From assembly GCA_029213195.1 (NCBI GenBank), contig JARGNI010000004.1, positions 157,139-221,138 of the forward strand: a stretch of DNA of 64,000 bases, read 5' to 3'. This stretch comes from Verrucomicrobiales bacterium (lineage in GTDB: Bacteria > Verrucomicrobiota > Verrucomicrobiia > Verrucomicrobiales > DEV007). The position numbers were made by a program, and so were the translations under genes. The notes beneath the pieces are model-generated. The model ran no database searches and had not been told where the DNA came from. It saw only the letters and a program-made list of their open reading frames with translations. This document shows, one piece after another, positions 46,300 through 55,249 of the stretch. The number at the start of each line of letters is the position of its first letter. Positions within the stretch are counted from its first letter, which is position 1.

Positions 46300-47433
46300 A
46301 TGGAAATCCGCTCCTCCCGAAGAAAATTTCTCGCGGGCAGTCTCGCCTCGGCGACTGCACCCCTGATTCTTGCTTCTTCGAAAACCCACGAGGTTCTCGA
46401 AATCAAGACGATCTCCCAGCAGGACGAATACTATCACGGTTGGCCGACCGTAGGACAACGTTCCAATGGAGATCTCTTTGTTGTTTGGTCAGGACGCCGA
46501 GTCGGACACATCTGCCCTTTCGGCACTGTCGAATCGATGCACTCGCGAGACGAGGGAAAGACCTGGTCCTATCCCCGCACGATCCACGACTCCCTCACCG
46601 ACGATCGCGACGCAGGCGTTCTCGAGACGGCCCAGGGCACTCTCCTCGTCACTTCCTTCACCTCCCTGGCCTACGAGAGCTACGGACTTCTCGAGAAACA
46701 TGCCGACGATCCGGCGTGGCAGGCGGCACACGCTCGGTTGCCGGATGATGAGTCGAGGAAGGCGGAGCTCGGCTGCTGGATGTTTCGCTCGACGGACGGA
46801 GGGAAAACCTTTTCCAATCGCATCGATACCGTCGTCAACAGCCCCCACGGCCCCACTCAGCTCAGCGATGGGAGACTACTCTATCTCGGCAAACGACTCT
46901 GGACTGAGGACAAACCGATCGGCGCGTCCGTCTCCGAGGATGACGGCCAATCCTGGAGCTGGCTTTCCGGGATCCCGACCCGCGAGGGGGATACGGTCGT
47001 AAAGGGCTATCACGAACTCCATGCCGTCGAGTGTGCGGACGGATCCATCCTCGCGCAGATTCGAAATCACAACGAGGCCCACAAGGGCGAAACCCTGCAG
47101 TGTCGATCCACCGATGGAGGCAAGACCTGGTCCGTCCCGGAAACCATTGGGGTCTGGGGACTTCCCTCTCATTTGCTCCGGCTCCGCGACGATCGCCTCG
47201 TCATGAGCTATGGCTACCGTCGCAAACCGTATGGCAACCAGGCACGAATCAGCGAAGACCACGGAAAGACCTGGTCGGCGCCCTACACGATCTCGGACGA
47301 CGGTCCCTCCAGTGATCTCGGGTATCCCTCCACGGTCGAACTCTCGGACGGTTCGCTACTGACCGTCTGGTATGAGAAAATGCCGGATTCCTCGATGGCC
47401 CGATTGCGACAGGCGAAGTGGAAAATCGAGTGA
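46300..47433 (+). CDS. BNR-repeat exo-sialidase-like protein, Tat signal
   Basis: 377 residues. N-terminus 'RSSRRKFLAGSLASATAPLI' is a twin-arginine signal. The six-bladed propeller carries five Asp boxes (S-x-D-x-G-x-T-W type): 'SRDEGKTW', 'STDGGKTF', 'SEDDGQSW', 'STDGGKTW' and 'SEDHGKTW'. The family includes sialidases and many glycosidases or lyases; the Arg triad and Tyr of true sialidases cannot be confirmed by eye. Exported folded, so it may bind a cofactor or metal. Follows the beta-helix gene by 64 bases. Confidence 0.87.
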   Translation: MEIRSSRRKFLAGSLASATAPLILASSKTHEVLEIKTISQQDEYYHGWPTVGQRSNGDLFVVWSGRRVGHICPFGTVESMHSRDEGKTWSYPRTIHDSLTDDRDAGVLETAQGTLLVTSFTSLAYESYGLLEKHADDPAWQAAHARLPDDESRKAELGCWMFRSTDGGKTFSNRIDTVVNSPHGPTQLSDGRLLYLGKRLWTEDKPIGASVSEDDGQSWSWLSGIPTREGDTVVKGYHELHAVECADGSILAQIRNHNEAHKGETLQCRSTDGGKTWSVPETIGVWGLPSHLLRLRDDRLVMSYGYRRKPYGNQARISEDHGKTWSAPYTISDDGPSSDLGYPSTVELSDGSLLTVWYEKMPDSSMARLRQAKWKIE

Positions 47434-47440
47434 GTGTCCC

Positions 47441-47980
47441 TCACTCTTTCTGCAGTTTCTCAAAAGAGGGGAGACCGACGGAGAGCACCGCGTAGGCGAT
47501 TCCCGCGCGATCCTGCGGGCTGCTTCTCTTCATGCCCACGTCAACGAAGAGGATTTCCCGGCTACCTGGTTTCGGGGAGAGCGCCTGGGTCTCCACCTCA
47601 GGTCCAACCGGGCTCCAACCCGAAAGGAAGATCTGGAAGTTGCCTTTCGAGGTTCGTTCTTTCTCGAGCAGCCCATCGACGGAACATCCCCAGGTTTTCC
47701 CATCGACCAAGCCATCCCAGACCTCGATGGATTCGCCCTCGGTTGCGGAAAGGGAAACCCATCCCGTCACTGCACGGAGTTCCTTTTCCCCCTTGGCCTG
47801 AAGCTCTTTCTCAATCCAGGGTTCGACGACGCGGCGTTTCCCTTTCGCTGGCGCTTTTCCCGGAAGGATGATTTTGACGTAGACCGAGCCTTCGAGGCGG
47901 AGCGACGATTTCGGTTCGGCGTGCAGGGACGGGACCAGGAACACGGAGGTGAGAAAGCAGGTAGCGAAAAAGAATTTCAT
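47441..47980 (-). CDS. Secreted hypothetical protein
   Basis: 179 residues. Signal peptide 'FFFATCFLTSVFLVPSLHA'. The mature part is mixed beta with a basic stretch 'PGKAPAKGKRRVVEPWIEKE' and a C-terminal 'FVDVGMKRSSPQDRAGIAYA'. No known family. It converges with the BNR gene, seven bases apart at the stops, so a shared terminator or antisense overlap of transcripts is possible. Confidence 0.6.
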   Translation of the reverse strand: MKFFFATCFLTSVFLVPSLHAEPKSSLRLEGSVYVKIILPGKAPAKGKRRVVEPWIEKELQAKGEKELRAVTGWVSLSATEGESIEVWDGLVDGKTWGCSVDGLLEKERTSKGNFQIFLSGWSPVGPEVETQALSPKPGSREILFVDVGMKRSSPQDRAGIAYAVLSVGLPSFEKLQKE

Positions 47981-48125
47981 GGCAAGAGATCAGCGTTTCA
48001 AAAGGAAAGGCCCCTGAAGAGAGGTTTCCTTAGAAAAAACACTGCTCCCACTCTCATCAAAAGCAGCAAAGCAACCCGAGAGCTGGTGGTCCGGCTTCAA
48101 GCCGTCCGAGTCGAGGAAATCCCCC

Positions 48126-48863
48126 CTAGTAACTCCCCATGTCCTTCCCGACACTGTCGTCGGTCCACCAGTAGAGAATGCGGCCACAGTTCTCGCAGTG
48201 CGCGATCTGCTTTTCTGCTTTGACGGCAACGATGGTCGACTTGGTCACCTTCATATGACAGCCCTGGCAGACTTCGTCGACCAATCCGACGACGGCCATC
48301 CCGCCCTTGGCTTTGAAAAGACGATCATACCCGTAGAGGAGATCGTCATCGACCCCGCCCGCTTGCTCGGCACGTGTGGCTTTCTCATCGGCGAGATCCT
48401 GGGTCAGTTTGACTTGGAGCTTTCCAAGATCTTCGATCTCCTCCTTCACCGAAACTTCGTTTTCCTCGTATTTCTTGCGAGCTGCCATGAGCGCGTTCTT
48501 TTGCTCCTCGGCCTGCTCCATGAGCTCGATTTCCTTGTCCTCCAGCTCTCCGATTTCTTCCTCGTATCGCTCGATCTCCAGTCCCATCTTCCGAAACTCC
48601 TCGTTCTTTTTCGTCTCGAACTGCTGCACCTTGAGCTTTGCGATGCTATCGCGCCGCGTCTCGACATCGAGTTCCAGGTTCTTGATCGCGACTTCGACGT
48701 GCTGGAGATTCGTCTTTGCTTCCTCGAGAGCCTCGGCATCCGAGGTGAGCTTGTCCTTGATGTCCTCTTCTTCGAGAGGAATTTCCGCGATCTCTTTCTC
48801 CAGGGAGACGATCTTCTGATCGTGATGCTGGGTGCGGAGGAGTTTCTCGATTTCAGGTAGCAT
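48126..48863 (-). CDS. Coiled-coil protein with C4-type zinc ribbon (CdsZ/DUF164-like)
   Basis: 245 residues from ATG 48863. Residues 5-170 are an uninterrupted antiparallel-type coiled coil (Leu/Glu/Lys heptads). The end holds a C4 zinc ribbon, 'VCQGCHMKVTKSTIVAVK' and 'IAHCENCGRILYW'. This is the architecture of CdsZ/CT398 and HP0958 (FlgZ), which bind sigma-54 and secretion components. Its presence together with a sigma-54 activator at 55250 fits that role, though that link is inference. Well matched family, function in this organism unknown. Confidence 0.88.
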   Translation of the reverse strand: MLPEIEKLLRTQHHDQKIVSLEKEIAEIPLEEEDIKDKLTSDAEALEEAKTNLQHVEVAIKNLELDVETRRDSIAKLKVQQFETKKNEEFRKMGLEIERYEEEIGELEDKEIELMEQAEEQKNALMAARKKYEENEVSVKEEIEDLGKLQVKLTQDLADEKATRAEQAGGVDDDLLYGYDRLFKAKGGMAVVGLVDEVCQGCHMKVTKSTIVAVKAEKQIAHCENCGRILYWWTDDSVGKDMGSY

Positions 48864-48989
48864 GATGGATTCCGGGGGGCGTTTCAGGGAAGAGCGTTCG
48901 CTCACTCCCTCTGCCCGCAATCAAACCGCAACGGACCCGATTTGCCAATGGAAAACGGGGATGATTGCAGCGCGTTGGGAGAAGAAAAA

Positions 48990-49580
48990 TCAGACGCCTT
49001 CCGGGATCCCACAACTCGGCACCGTTGCCTCGGCTCGAGAAAGACGATCCTGCCAGCCGCCCCCTTCGTCCGTCGGCAGTCCGAACCATGACCGGCAGCC
49101 GCCAAAGGTCTTGCGATCCTCGAGAATCCACGGATCCGGGAGAGAGAACGCACGCACTACCGCATAGGAAATCCCGGGTTCGTCGCCCCATTCGAATCGC
49201 TCCCGGATGATCTCTTCCTTCCAGATGTGATAGGGATCGAGACGCAGGACATCTTCCCAGTTCGTCAGGCGACCAGTCTTGAGAGTTTCGACAAACACCG
49301 AGAAAACGACGGGATGCTCAAACCCTTCGATCGTCGACGCAGGGTCTTTGAGCTCACGATTTTTCCCTTCGCTTCCCGGCTTCACCTGCTCGGTTTGCTC
49401 GTGAAAGAGACTCGGGTAAAGAAAGAACCGATCATGCAGCCATTGGAACCCCGATTTCCCCTCCGAGATTCCGCCTTTGCGGAGGATCACGGACTGTTCT
49501 CCTGCCACGAGAGCATCAGCGACAAGCTGCCACTCCTTGAAGGCGACAGGTTTCCATTGGGGATCGATCGTAGGATTCAT
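48990..49580 (-). CDS. DUF1802 family protein
   Basis: 196 residues. 'WKPVAFKEWQLVADALVAGE' and 'QSVILRKGGISEGKSGFQWL', then 'DRFFLYPSLFHEQTEQVKP', are the family hallmark; 'PYHIWKEEIIRERFEWGDEP' and a Pro/Trp-rich C-terminus complete it. Cytoplasmic by appearance. DUF1802 proteins have no known activity, though the Arg/Lys-Gly-Gly start recalls nucleic-acid-binding or Nudix-like folds. Same strand as the zinc-ribbon gene, 126 bases upstream of it. Confidence 0.8.
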   Translation of the reverse strand: MNPTIDPQWKPVAFKEWQLVADALVAGEQSVILRKGGISEGKSGFQWLHDRFFLYPSLFHEQTEQVKPGSEGKNRELKDPASTIEGFEHPVVFSVFVETLKTGRLTNWEDVLRLDPYHIWKEEIIRERFEWGDEPGISYAVVRAFSLPDPWILEDRKTFGGCRSWFGLPTDEGGGWQDRLSRAEATVPSCGIPEGV

Positions 49581-49704
49581 GAGGTTGAAAGACTGATACG
49601 CTTCTTCCGGATTTGCAAGGGGGACACATTTTCCGCTGGAAAAACGCTCCCTGTGATATACAATCCCGCCCTGCTCAGGTCGATTTCAGACCGGGCGTGG
49701 AGAT

Positions 49705-49780
49705 GGTGGCTGTAGCTCAGGGGTAGAGCCCCGGTTTGTGGTTCCGGTTGTCGCGGGTTCAAATCCCGTCAGCCACCCCA
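49705..49780 (+). tRNA. tRNA-His (anticodon GTG)
   Basis: Cloverleaf with the extra 5' G at position -1 facing C73, the identity mark of tRNA-His: acceptor GTGGCTG/CAGCCAC, D arm GCTC-AGGGGTA-GAGC, anticodon loop TTGTGGT, T arm GCGGG-TTCAAAT-CCCGT, encoded CCA. The last pair of the anticodon stem (31-39) is T-T instead of a Watson-Crick pair. Confidence 0.97.
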
Positions 49781-49876
49781 TCTCTCCCTTCCCTCGTCCG
49801 CCCCTCGGAATCGGGGCTTGTGGGAGGACTTTCCCGCCCGTCTTCCCATCGGCTCGAGGAAACCGAAAGCCGACTC

Positions 49877-50563
49877 ATGGACTCACTCGAAGACAGAATT
49901 GGATACCGATTCTCGAATCCCACTCTGCTGAAGACGGCTTTGACCCATCCCAGTCTCGCCTACGAGACCAAGAAGCCGCAGCCCGACAATCAGCGGCTCG
50001 AGTTCCTCGGCGACGCCGTCATCCAGCTCATTCTCACCGACGAACTCTTCCATCGTTTTCCCAAGTTCAGCGAAGGCCATCTCACGAAACTGCGCAGCCG
50101 CATCGTCTCGCGGAATGCACTTCATCAACTCGGAAAGATCATCGAGCTGGGAGATCATCTCCTGCTTGGAAAAGGAGAGGCCGCGAGCGGAGGAAAGGAT
50201 CGCCCCTCCAATATCGCCGACGCACTCGAAGCAATTGCCGGCGCGATCTATCTCGACGGTGGCATGGACGCCGCCCGTTCCTTCTTCCTCGGCAACTTCT
50301 CGAGCTTCATCGACGAAGTCGCGTCGAAACCAGTCGAGAATAATCCCAAGGGCCAGCTCCAGGAAGAACTCCAGGCTCTCAAGGCCACCAGCCCCAACTA
50401 CTTTGTCGTTTCCCAGGAAGGCCCCGATCACGAAAAGGTCTTTGTCACCGAGGTACACTGGGACGGGATTCTGCTCGGAACCGGCTCCGGCGCGAGCAAG
50501 AAAGAGGCAGAGACCAACGCCGCTCTCAAGGCCCTCGAGGAGCGACTCTGGTTGCACCAATAA
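49877..50563 (+). CDS. rnc: Ribonuclease III
   Basis: 228 residues from ATG 49877. Cuts double-stranded RNA in rRNA and mRNA maturation. Catalytic domain with the signature 'NQRLEFLGDAVIQLILTDEL' and a second acidic site in 'IADALEAIAGAIYLDGG'; C-terminal dsRNA-binding domain about 155-225 ('NPKGQLQEELQALKATSPNY', 'GTGSGASKKEAETNAALKAL'). Length standard. It begins 97 bases past tRNA-His. The open frame extends back through the tRNA but that part is not coding. The 200 bases after the stop (50564-50762) hold no gene. Confidence 0.97.
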   Translation: MDSLEDRIGYRFSNPTLLKTALTHPSLAYETKKPQPDNQRLEFLGDAVIQLILTDELFHRFPKFSEGHLTKLRSRIVSRNALHQLGKIIELGDHLLLGKGEAASGGKDRPSNIADALEAIAGAIYLDGGMDAARSFFLGNFSSFIDEVASKPVENNPKGQLQEELQALKATSPNYFVVSQEGPDHEKVFVTEVHWDGILLGTGSGASKKEAETNAALKALEERLWLHQ

Positions 50564-50762
50564 AGGGGAGAATAACTTTGGAATAACTGGGGAAAAGAGG
50601 GAATAAACCTGGAGTTCTTCTCAGCCCAGACCGTTCTTCGAGCCTTCCTTCGCTCTTTCTCCACAGTCTCAAACCTCAGACAATTTCCTGATCGGCAACC
50701 AGTTGCGAGAGCTCATTCACTTTATTCACACCTAGAAGAAGAAATCTATTTTTGTACAGAAA

Positions 50763-51734
50763 TTAATCTCTTCTACTAGGATGTGAAGAAGTCCAGCTCT
50801 CCAGGCTCTCGATCACCTCTCGCACGGAAATCCCACCCATCGATCCATTTCTCGAACGAATCGGTTTGAGCCGGGAAGATACCGGTGCCCAGATCGCAGG
50901 CTCGGTCGGTCCAAAGAGAAGCCTTCCCGCCGCTCCGGCGCTGGCAGCGAGATGGGAGATTCCACTGTCATGACCGAGATAGAGGACCCGACCATCCTCC
51001 GTCTCCGAGAAGAGAGCTCCCAGCTCGGGCAGGCTGCACTCGGAGAGGTAGTGGCACGAGAGTCCGGCCTCGTCCGCAAGCGCCCGGAAATCACCGAGTC
51101 TCTCGGCCTCGGCCTCTCCCGAAGTGATCACGATTTCCAGGTCCTCGATCTTGCTCGCAAGATGCTGCAGGACTGCGATCCATGATTCGAAGGACCAGTT
51201 CTTCGAGGGGCTGCCGCTTCCCGGGTGGAGAATGACTCGCTTCCGGTCTTTTCCCAGGGGGAGAGGAGAGTCGACCCGGTCCCGGTAGCGCAGGGACAGC
51301 TCCGCATCGTCGAGAAAGAGCGCAAGCTGTTCAAGAGGGCGGGCGAACTGGACGGCAGCGGGTGGCTGCGGCAATTCTTCCTCGGGGCGGAAGGGGGCCT
51401 CGATCAGCATCTTCACTCCGGCGCGCTCGAGGTTTCCGCGGAAGAAGCCATCGGGATCGAAGAGGTAGCTGACGACGACGTTGAAGCCGGAGAGGTAATC
51501 GCACCATTCCGGATCGAGCTTGGCGCCGGGGGCGAAAAAGGTCGCGAGCCTGGCGTCCTCGATCGACCGGGTCGCATCGGCCAACCCGGTCGCGGTCGCC
51601 AGCGAAGTGATCCCCGGGTAACCGAGAATCTCGATCTCATTGTCGGGCAGCTGCTCTCGCACGAGGCGCAGTGCCGGCATCGTGAGAATGAAATCTCCCA
51701 CGGCACCCCCGCGAATGAAGAGGATTTTCCCCAT
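50763..51734 (-). CDS. Glycosyltransferase family 9 (ADP-heptosyltransferase-like)
   Basis: 323 residues from ATG 51734. 'MGKILFIRGGAVGDFILTMP' at the N-terminus, 'ILHPGSGSPSKNWSFESW' in the middle, and 'LYLGHDSGISHLAASAGA' then 'LFGPTEPAIWAP' in the C-terminal nucleotide-binding half are the GT9 hallmarks of WaaF/WaaC-type enzymes that add heptose to LPS core. Whether the donor is ADP-heptose here is not certain. Its ATG shares one base with the gluconokinase stop, so the two are translated together; last gene of a three-gene operon. Confidence 0.9.
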   Translation of the reverse strand: MGKILFIRGGAVGDFILTMPALRLVREQLPDNEIEILGYPGITSLATATGLADATRSIEDARLATFFAPGAKLDPEWCDYLSGFNVVVSYLFDPDGFFRGNLERAGVKMLIEAPFRPEEELPQPPAAVQFARPLEQLALFLDDAELSLRYRDRVDSPLPLGKDRKRVILHPGSGSPSKNWSFESWIAVLQHLASKIEDLEIVITSGEAEAERLGDFRALADEAGLSCHYLSECSLPELGALFSETEDGRVLYLGHDSGISHLAASAGAAGRLLFGPTEPAIWAPVSSRLKPIRSRNGSMGGISVREVIESLESWTSSHPSRRD

Positions 51735-52291
51735 CAGGTTTTGGGAGTGTTCCGGGAATCTTCGAGGTGTCCCGGTCCGGCGGGACCCGGCTCCCCGAGC
51801 CAGGCCACGACCTGCTCGAGAAGATCGGCGGGAGGTTCCACGATCGAGAGACACAGGGCGCCCTCCTCGGGCTCGGGAGCTTCGAGGGTGGCGAATTGGC
51901 TCTCCAGCAGGGTCGAAGTCATATACTCGTGATCGCGGTTGTCCATGCGGCCCTTGATGAGCTCGAAGGAGCCGTCGAGAAAGACCAGCCGGGTCTCGGC
52001 GATCCCATCGAAGAGGACGTCGCGGTAGGCACGTTTCAGGGCCGAGCACGACATCACCGGGATGGACCCCTTCGCGAGCGTGTCGCGGGCGATCTCGTTC
52101 AGCGCGCGATACCAGGGCCAGCGGTCTTCGTCGGTGAGCGGAGTCCCGGCTCCCATCTTCTCCTTGTTCCCGGGGGGATGGTAGTCATCTCCCTCGAGGT
52201 AGGTTCCGTCGATGCGTTCGGCAAGTTGGCTGGCGAGGGTCGTCTTTCCACAACCGGAGACGCCCATGATGACGAGAAAGGGGAGATCCAT
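51734..52291 (-). CDS. gntK: Gluconokinase
   Basis: 185 residues from ATG 52291. Phosphorylates D-gluconate to 6-phosphogluconate. 'PFLVIMGVSGCGKTTLASQL' (Walker A), 'YLEGDDYHPPGNKEKMGAGT', 'PLTDEDRWPWYRALNEIA', 'VMSCSALKRAYRDVLF' and 'NRDHEYMTSTLLESQFATLE' are classic GntK/IdnK motifs. A short Pro/Gly-rich tail follows the usual end. It lies 17 bases after the enolase-superfamily gene, whose product could make its sugar-acid substrate. Family certain; the physiological substrate could be another hexonate. Confidence 0.95.
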   Translation of the reverse strand: MDLPFLVIMGVSGCGKTTLASQLAERIDGTYLEGDDYHPPGNKEKMGAGTPLTDEDRWPWYRALNEIARDTLAKGSIPVMSCSALKRAYRDVLFDGIAETRLVFLDGSFELIKGRMDNRDHEYMTSTLLESQFATLEAPEPEEGALCLSIVEPPADLLEQVVAWLGEPGPAGPGHLEDSRNTPKT

Positions 52292-52308
52292 GATGTCCGC
52301 GAGGTTCT

Positions 52309-53724
52309 CTACGATCCGTAGACGGGTTCGGGGAGATCGCGATCGATTTCTTCCACCCGATAGCCAAAGCCCGTGCCCTCGTCCCGGCCGCCCATCAAGG
52401 TCGAGCCATCGAGGATGCCATCCTGGCGTCGATAGAGACCCGGGTGCACCTCCCGCTCCGGTGCACTCGCCTCGGGGTAAAACTGCATCCCATTGGATTC
52501 CACTCCCATGATCGTTCCGGCGTGAGCCGCAAGGAGAAAGTGAGGGACCTGGGCCAGCATGGGATTGGTCAGGTCCTGGACCATCAGGGTCATCCCGTGT
52601 GCTTTCGCCCAGCAGAGACTGAGCAAGGCCCCCGTCTGGGTCTTGCAGGTTTTCAGGGCGACTCCCGTCCATCCCAGTTCGCGTCCCATACGGACAAACT
52701 TCCAATCGTGGGCGCTTTCATCCATGAAGAGCGGCTTCCGTGCACTGACACTGTGGACATCGATCCGGTTGGCTTCGAGGTCGTAGGGGAACGGCTGCTC
52801 GACATAGAGAATCTTCTGGTAGGTCACCGGTTCTTCCGATTTCAGCCGATCGAGGATGCCGTTGACATAGCTGGGATCGGTCACCGTGCAGTTGAAATCC
52901 GTCGTCAGCCAGGTCACGCCCTCTTCCTGGGAGATTCGGCCGATGGCAGCGAGCCGGTCGAAGTCCCAATCGGCATCATTCCCTCGCAGCTTGATCTTGA
53001 GACAATCGAGTTGGTCCTCGCGGATCCAGTCGCGCAGGAGAACCGGGTAGCCATCATCGGGTTCCGAACCATTGAGATCATCCGGAGAAATCGCATCGAG
53101 TCCGCCGACGAGATGCCAGACGGGGAGCTTCAGCTCGGGGTGGGAAGTGAGAAAATCGGCGGGATAGAGCCCGGAGAAATCGACATCGGGCGAAGCCGGC
53201 TCGAGAAAGGAGGAAAGGTCACGCGAGAGGTAGTCTGCGTGGTAGGTCTCGTAGACAGGTTTCTCGTGGAGACGTCCATAGGCATCGTGGGTCGCGATAT
53301 CGAGCAGGGAGAAACAAACCAGCGCGGCGAGATGAGGGAGCTCGGTTCCCTCCGGACGACCCTCATTGAATTGGCCCTGCAGTGCGGGAATTCGGTCCTC
53401 GATGAAGTCATGGGCGAGCTCGATGGGATGTCCGAAGCTCTCCACCGATTCCCAGGCCTCGGTGAGTTGCAAGGTAAACGCTTTCAATGCGTCGTGACGA
53501 TTCTCGTAGTCGAAGTCGGCTGGCCATACCCAGGCGACGGCGAGGGGAGTTTCTCCCCAACCGGTAGCCTGCCGACCATCGGCGGTTTCGACGGTGACTT
53601 CGGCGCGGGCACAAGTCACTTCGTGACAGACCTGGTTCCCGAATTTCAGCGGGACCCGCATCGTCACGGGAAGAAAGTAGAGGCGGATTTTGCGTATCGA
53701 GATGTCTTTGTCAGGATGGCTCAT
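52309..53724 (-). CDS. Enolase-superfamily enzyme (muconate-lactonizing subgroup-like)
   Basis: 471 residues, longer than the usual 350-400. Capping domain 1-150 ('PLKFGNQVCHEVTCARAEVT'), then a TIM barrel with the base motif K243-I-K245, metal ligands Asp276, Glu309 ('YVEQPFPYD') and Asp335 ('LFMDESAHD'), and Lys358/Lys361 ('ALKTCKTQTG') on the other side. This K-x-K...D...E...D...K set is that of the MLE/AEE/OSBS group: abstraction of a proton alpha to a carboxylate. The exact reaction (epimerase, dehydratase or cycloisomerase) is not readable. First gene of the operon with gluconokinase and GT9; extra residues lie at about 165-235. Confidence 0.88.
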   Translation of the reverse strand: MSHPDKDISIRKIRLYFLPVTMRVPLKFGNQVCHEVTCARAEVTVETADGRQATGWGETPLAVAWVWPADFDYENRHDALKAFTLQLTEAWESVESFGHPIELAHDFIEDRIPALQGQFNEGRPEGTELPHLAALVCFSLLDIATHDAYGRLHEKPVYETYHADYLSRDLSSFLEPASPDVDFSGLYPADFLTSHPELKLPVWHLVGGLDAISPDDLNGSEPDDGYPVLLRDWIREDQLDCLKIKLRGNDADWDFDRLAAIGRISQEEGVTWLTTDFNCTVTDPSYVNGILDRLKSEEPVTYQKILYVEQPFPYDLEANRIDVHSVSARKPLFMDESAHDWKFVRMGRELGWTGVALKTCKTQTGALLSLCWAKAHGMTLMVQDLTNPMLAQVPHFLLAAHAGTIMGVESNGMQFYPEASAPEREVHPGLYRRQDGILDGSTLMGGRDEGTGFGYRVEEIDRDLPEPVYGS

Positions 53725-53826
53725 GAAAGGAAAGGGGAATTTGGGAAGGGATTTTCGCGGGAAGTCTCGTGTGCTGATCGGGAATTGGATTCTCCAAGGG
53801 TTCGAACGAAATGAGCGATCATTACA

Positions 53827-55146
53827 CTAGCGTTGTGCCATGATCTCTTCAATCTCATCGGCTTCGATGGGGATGTCGGCCATGAGGTCGAGGTTTCCGC
53901 CGCTGCGGACGATGATGTCATTCTCGATCCGGACTCCGAAGCCCTCTTCGGGGAGGTAGATCCCCGGCTCGACGGTGACACACATGTTCTCGACAAAGAC
54001 CCCGTCCGTCGGGGTGACATCGTGCACATCGAGCCCGAGGCTGTGGGAGACCCCGTGCATGAAATATTTCCGATAGGCGCGTTTTTCCTCGGGGAGGTCT
54101 TCCTGTTTCCTCTCCTCCTCGACGACCGATTTTTCGAGCAGACCGAGCCCGATCAATTCGTCCTCCGTCGCTCGTGCGACTTCGGGATGATACTCCTTCT
54201 TCATGTGCTTGCCCGGCACCACGAGCTCGTCGATACAGAGCCGGAAGATTCGGAGAAGGGCGTCGTAGACCTCTCGCTGTCGCTTCGTGTATTTCCCGTT
54301 GACCGGGATGGTGCGGGTCAGGTCTGCGTTGTAGTTGGCGTACTCGGCCGCGACATCGAGGAGGAGGAGATCGCCGTCCTCGCAGACCTGGTCATTGCTC
54401 AGGTAGTGGAGACAGCAGGCGTTTTTTCCCGAGGCTATGATGGGCTCATAGGCGAAACCTCGGGAGCCATTCCTCACGAACTCATGGAGATACTCCGCCT
54501 CGACCTCGTATTCCCTGACCCCGGGTTTGAGAAACTTCAGGATTCGTTCGAAACCCATCTTCGTAATGTCGCAGGCCGTCTGCAGCAAATCGATCTCGTG
54601 CTGTGATTTCGCCGCGCGGAGCTGGTAGAGGAGGGGGGCGAGCCGGTGATACTCGTGGTTCGGATAGAGTTCCTGGTAGTATTGACGAAACCGGTCATCG
54701 CGCGAGTAGTTGATCGGCGAGGTGTTTCTTGGATACTCGTTGTAGTTCAGGCAGATATGGGGGAACTCGCGGGTGAGGCGGCGCAGGACCGCCTCGACCT
54801 CGTGGGTCCACCTGACATGCTGAATCCCCGAGACTTCCGTCGCCTCCTCCTTGGTGAGCTTGTGACCCTCCCAGATCGCAATGAGTTCGGAGCTCTCGCG
54901 AACAAAAAGGATTTCCCGCATCGCCGGATCCGGATGCGAAGGAGCGAGGATCAGGACCGTCTCCTCCTGGTCGACTCCGGTCAGGTAAAACAAATCGCTG
55001 TTCTGGATGAAATGCATCGAACCGTCCGCACAGCGCCATGGAACCTCGGCTGCGTGAAGGATCGCGATCGAGTCGCCAGGGAGCATCGCCGCCAGCTTTG
55101 TCCGGTTGGATATAAATAATTCCGAAGGAATATTGCGGTATTTCAT
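53827..55146 (-). CDS. pepP: Aminopeptidase P family metallopeptidase
   Basis: 439 residues from ATG 55146. Removes N-terminal residues before Pro. N-terminal domain 1-165, then pita-bread catalytic domain with the two-metal ligands: Asp in 'LLLLDVAAEYANYNADLTRT' (two Asp), His in 'YFMHGVSHSLGLDVHDVTPT', Glu in 'VTVEPGIYLPEEGFGVRIEN'. Length and order are those of PepP. The TTG at 55152 extends the frame by two residues but ATG is more likely. Divergent from the sigma-54 activator, 103 bases between. Confidence 0.93.
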   Translation of the reverse strand: MKYRNIPSELFISNRTKLAAMLPGDSIAILHAAEVPWRCADGSMHFIQNSDLFYLTGVDQEETVLILAPSHPDPAMREILFVRESSELIAIWEGHKLTKEEATEVSGIQHVRWTHEVEAVLRRLTREFPHICLNYNEYPRNTSPINYSRDDRFRQYYQELYPNHEYHRLAPLLYQLRAAKSQHEIDLLQTACDITKMGFERILKFLKPGVREYEVEAEYLHEFVRNGSRGFAYEPIIASGKNACCLHYLSNDQVCEDGDLLLLDVAAEYANYNADLTRTIPVNGKYTKRQREVYDALLRIFRLCIDELVVPGKHMKKEYHPEVARATEDELIGLGLLEKSVVEEERKQEDLPEEKRAYRKYFMHGVSHSLGLDVHDVTPTDGVFVENMCVTVEPGIYLPEEGFGVRIENDIIVRSGGNLDLMADIPIEADEIEEIMAQR

Positions 55147-55249
55147 GCCCAAATTCGAAGTGATTGTGACGGATTGTGGTATAGTTTCGCCCCCAGAACC
55201 GTAACGAAGTTGCAGGAATTTTTCTACGGTCTCTGACTTTCAACCCTTT

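Noticed and set aside
44586..46406. Open frame of 606 codons opposite the beta-helix gene
   Set aside because: The plus strand has a signal peptide and regular beta-helix coils; the minus frame has neither and spans the small hypothetical gene and intergenic DNA.
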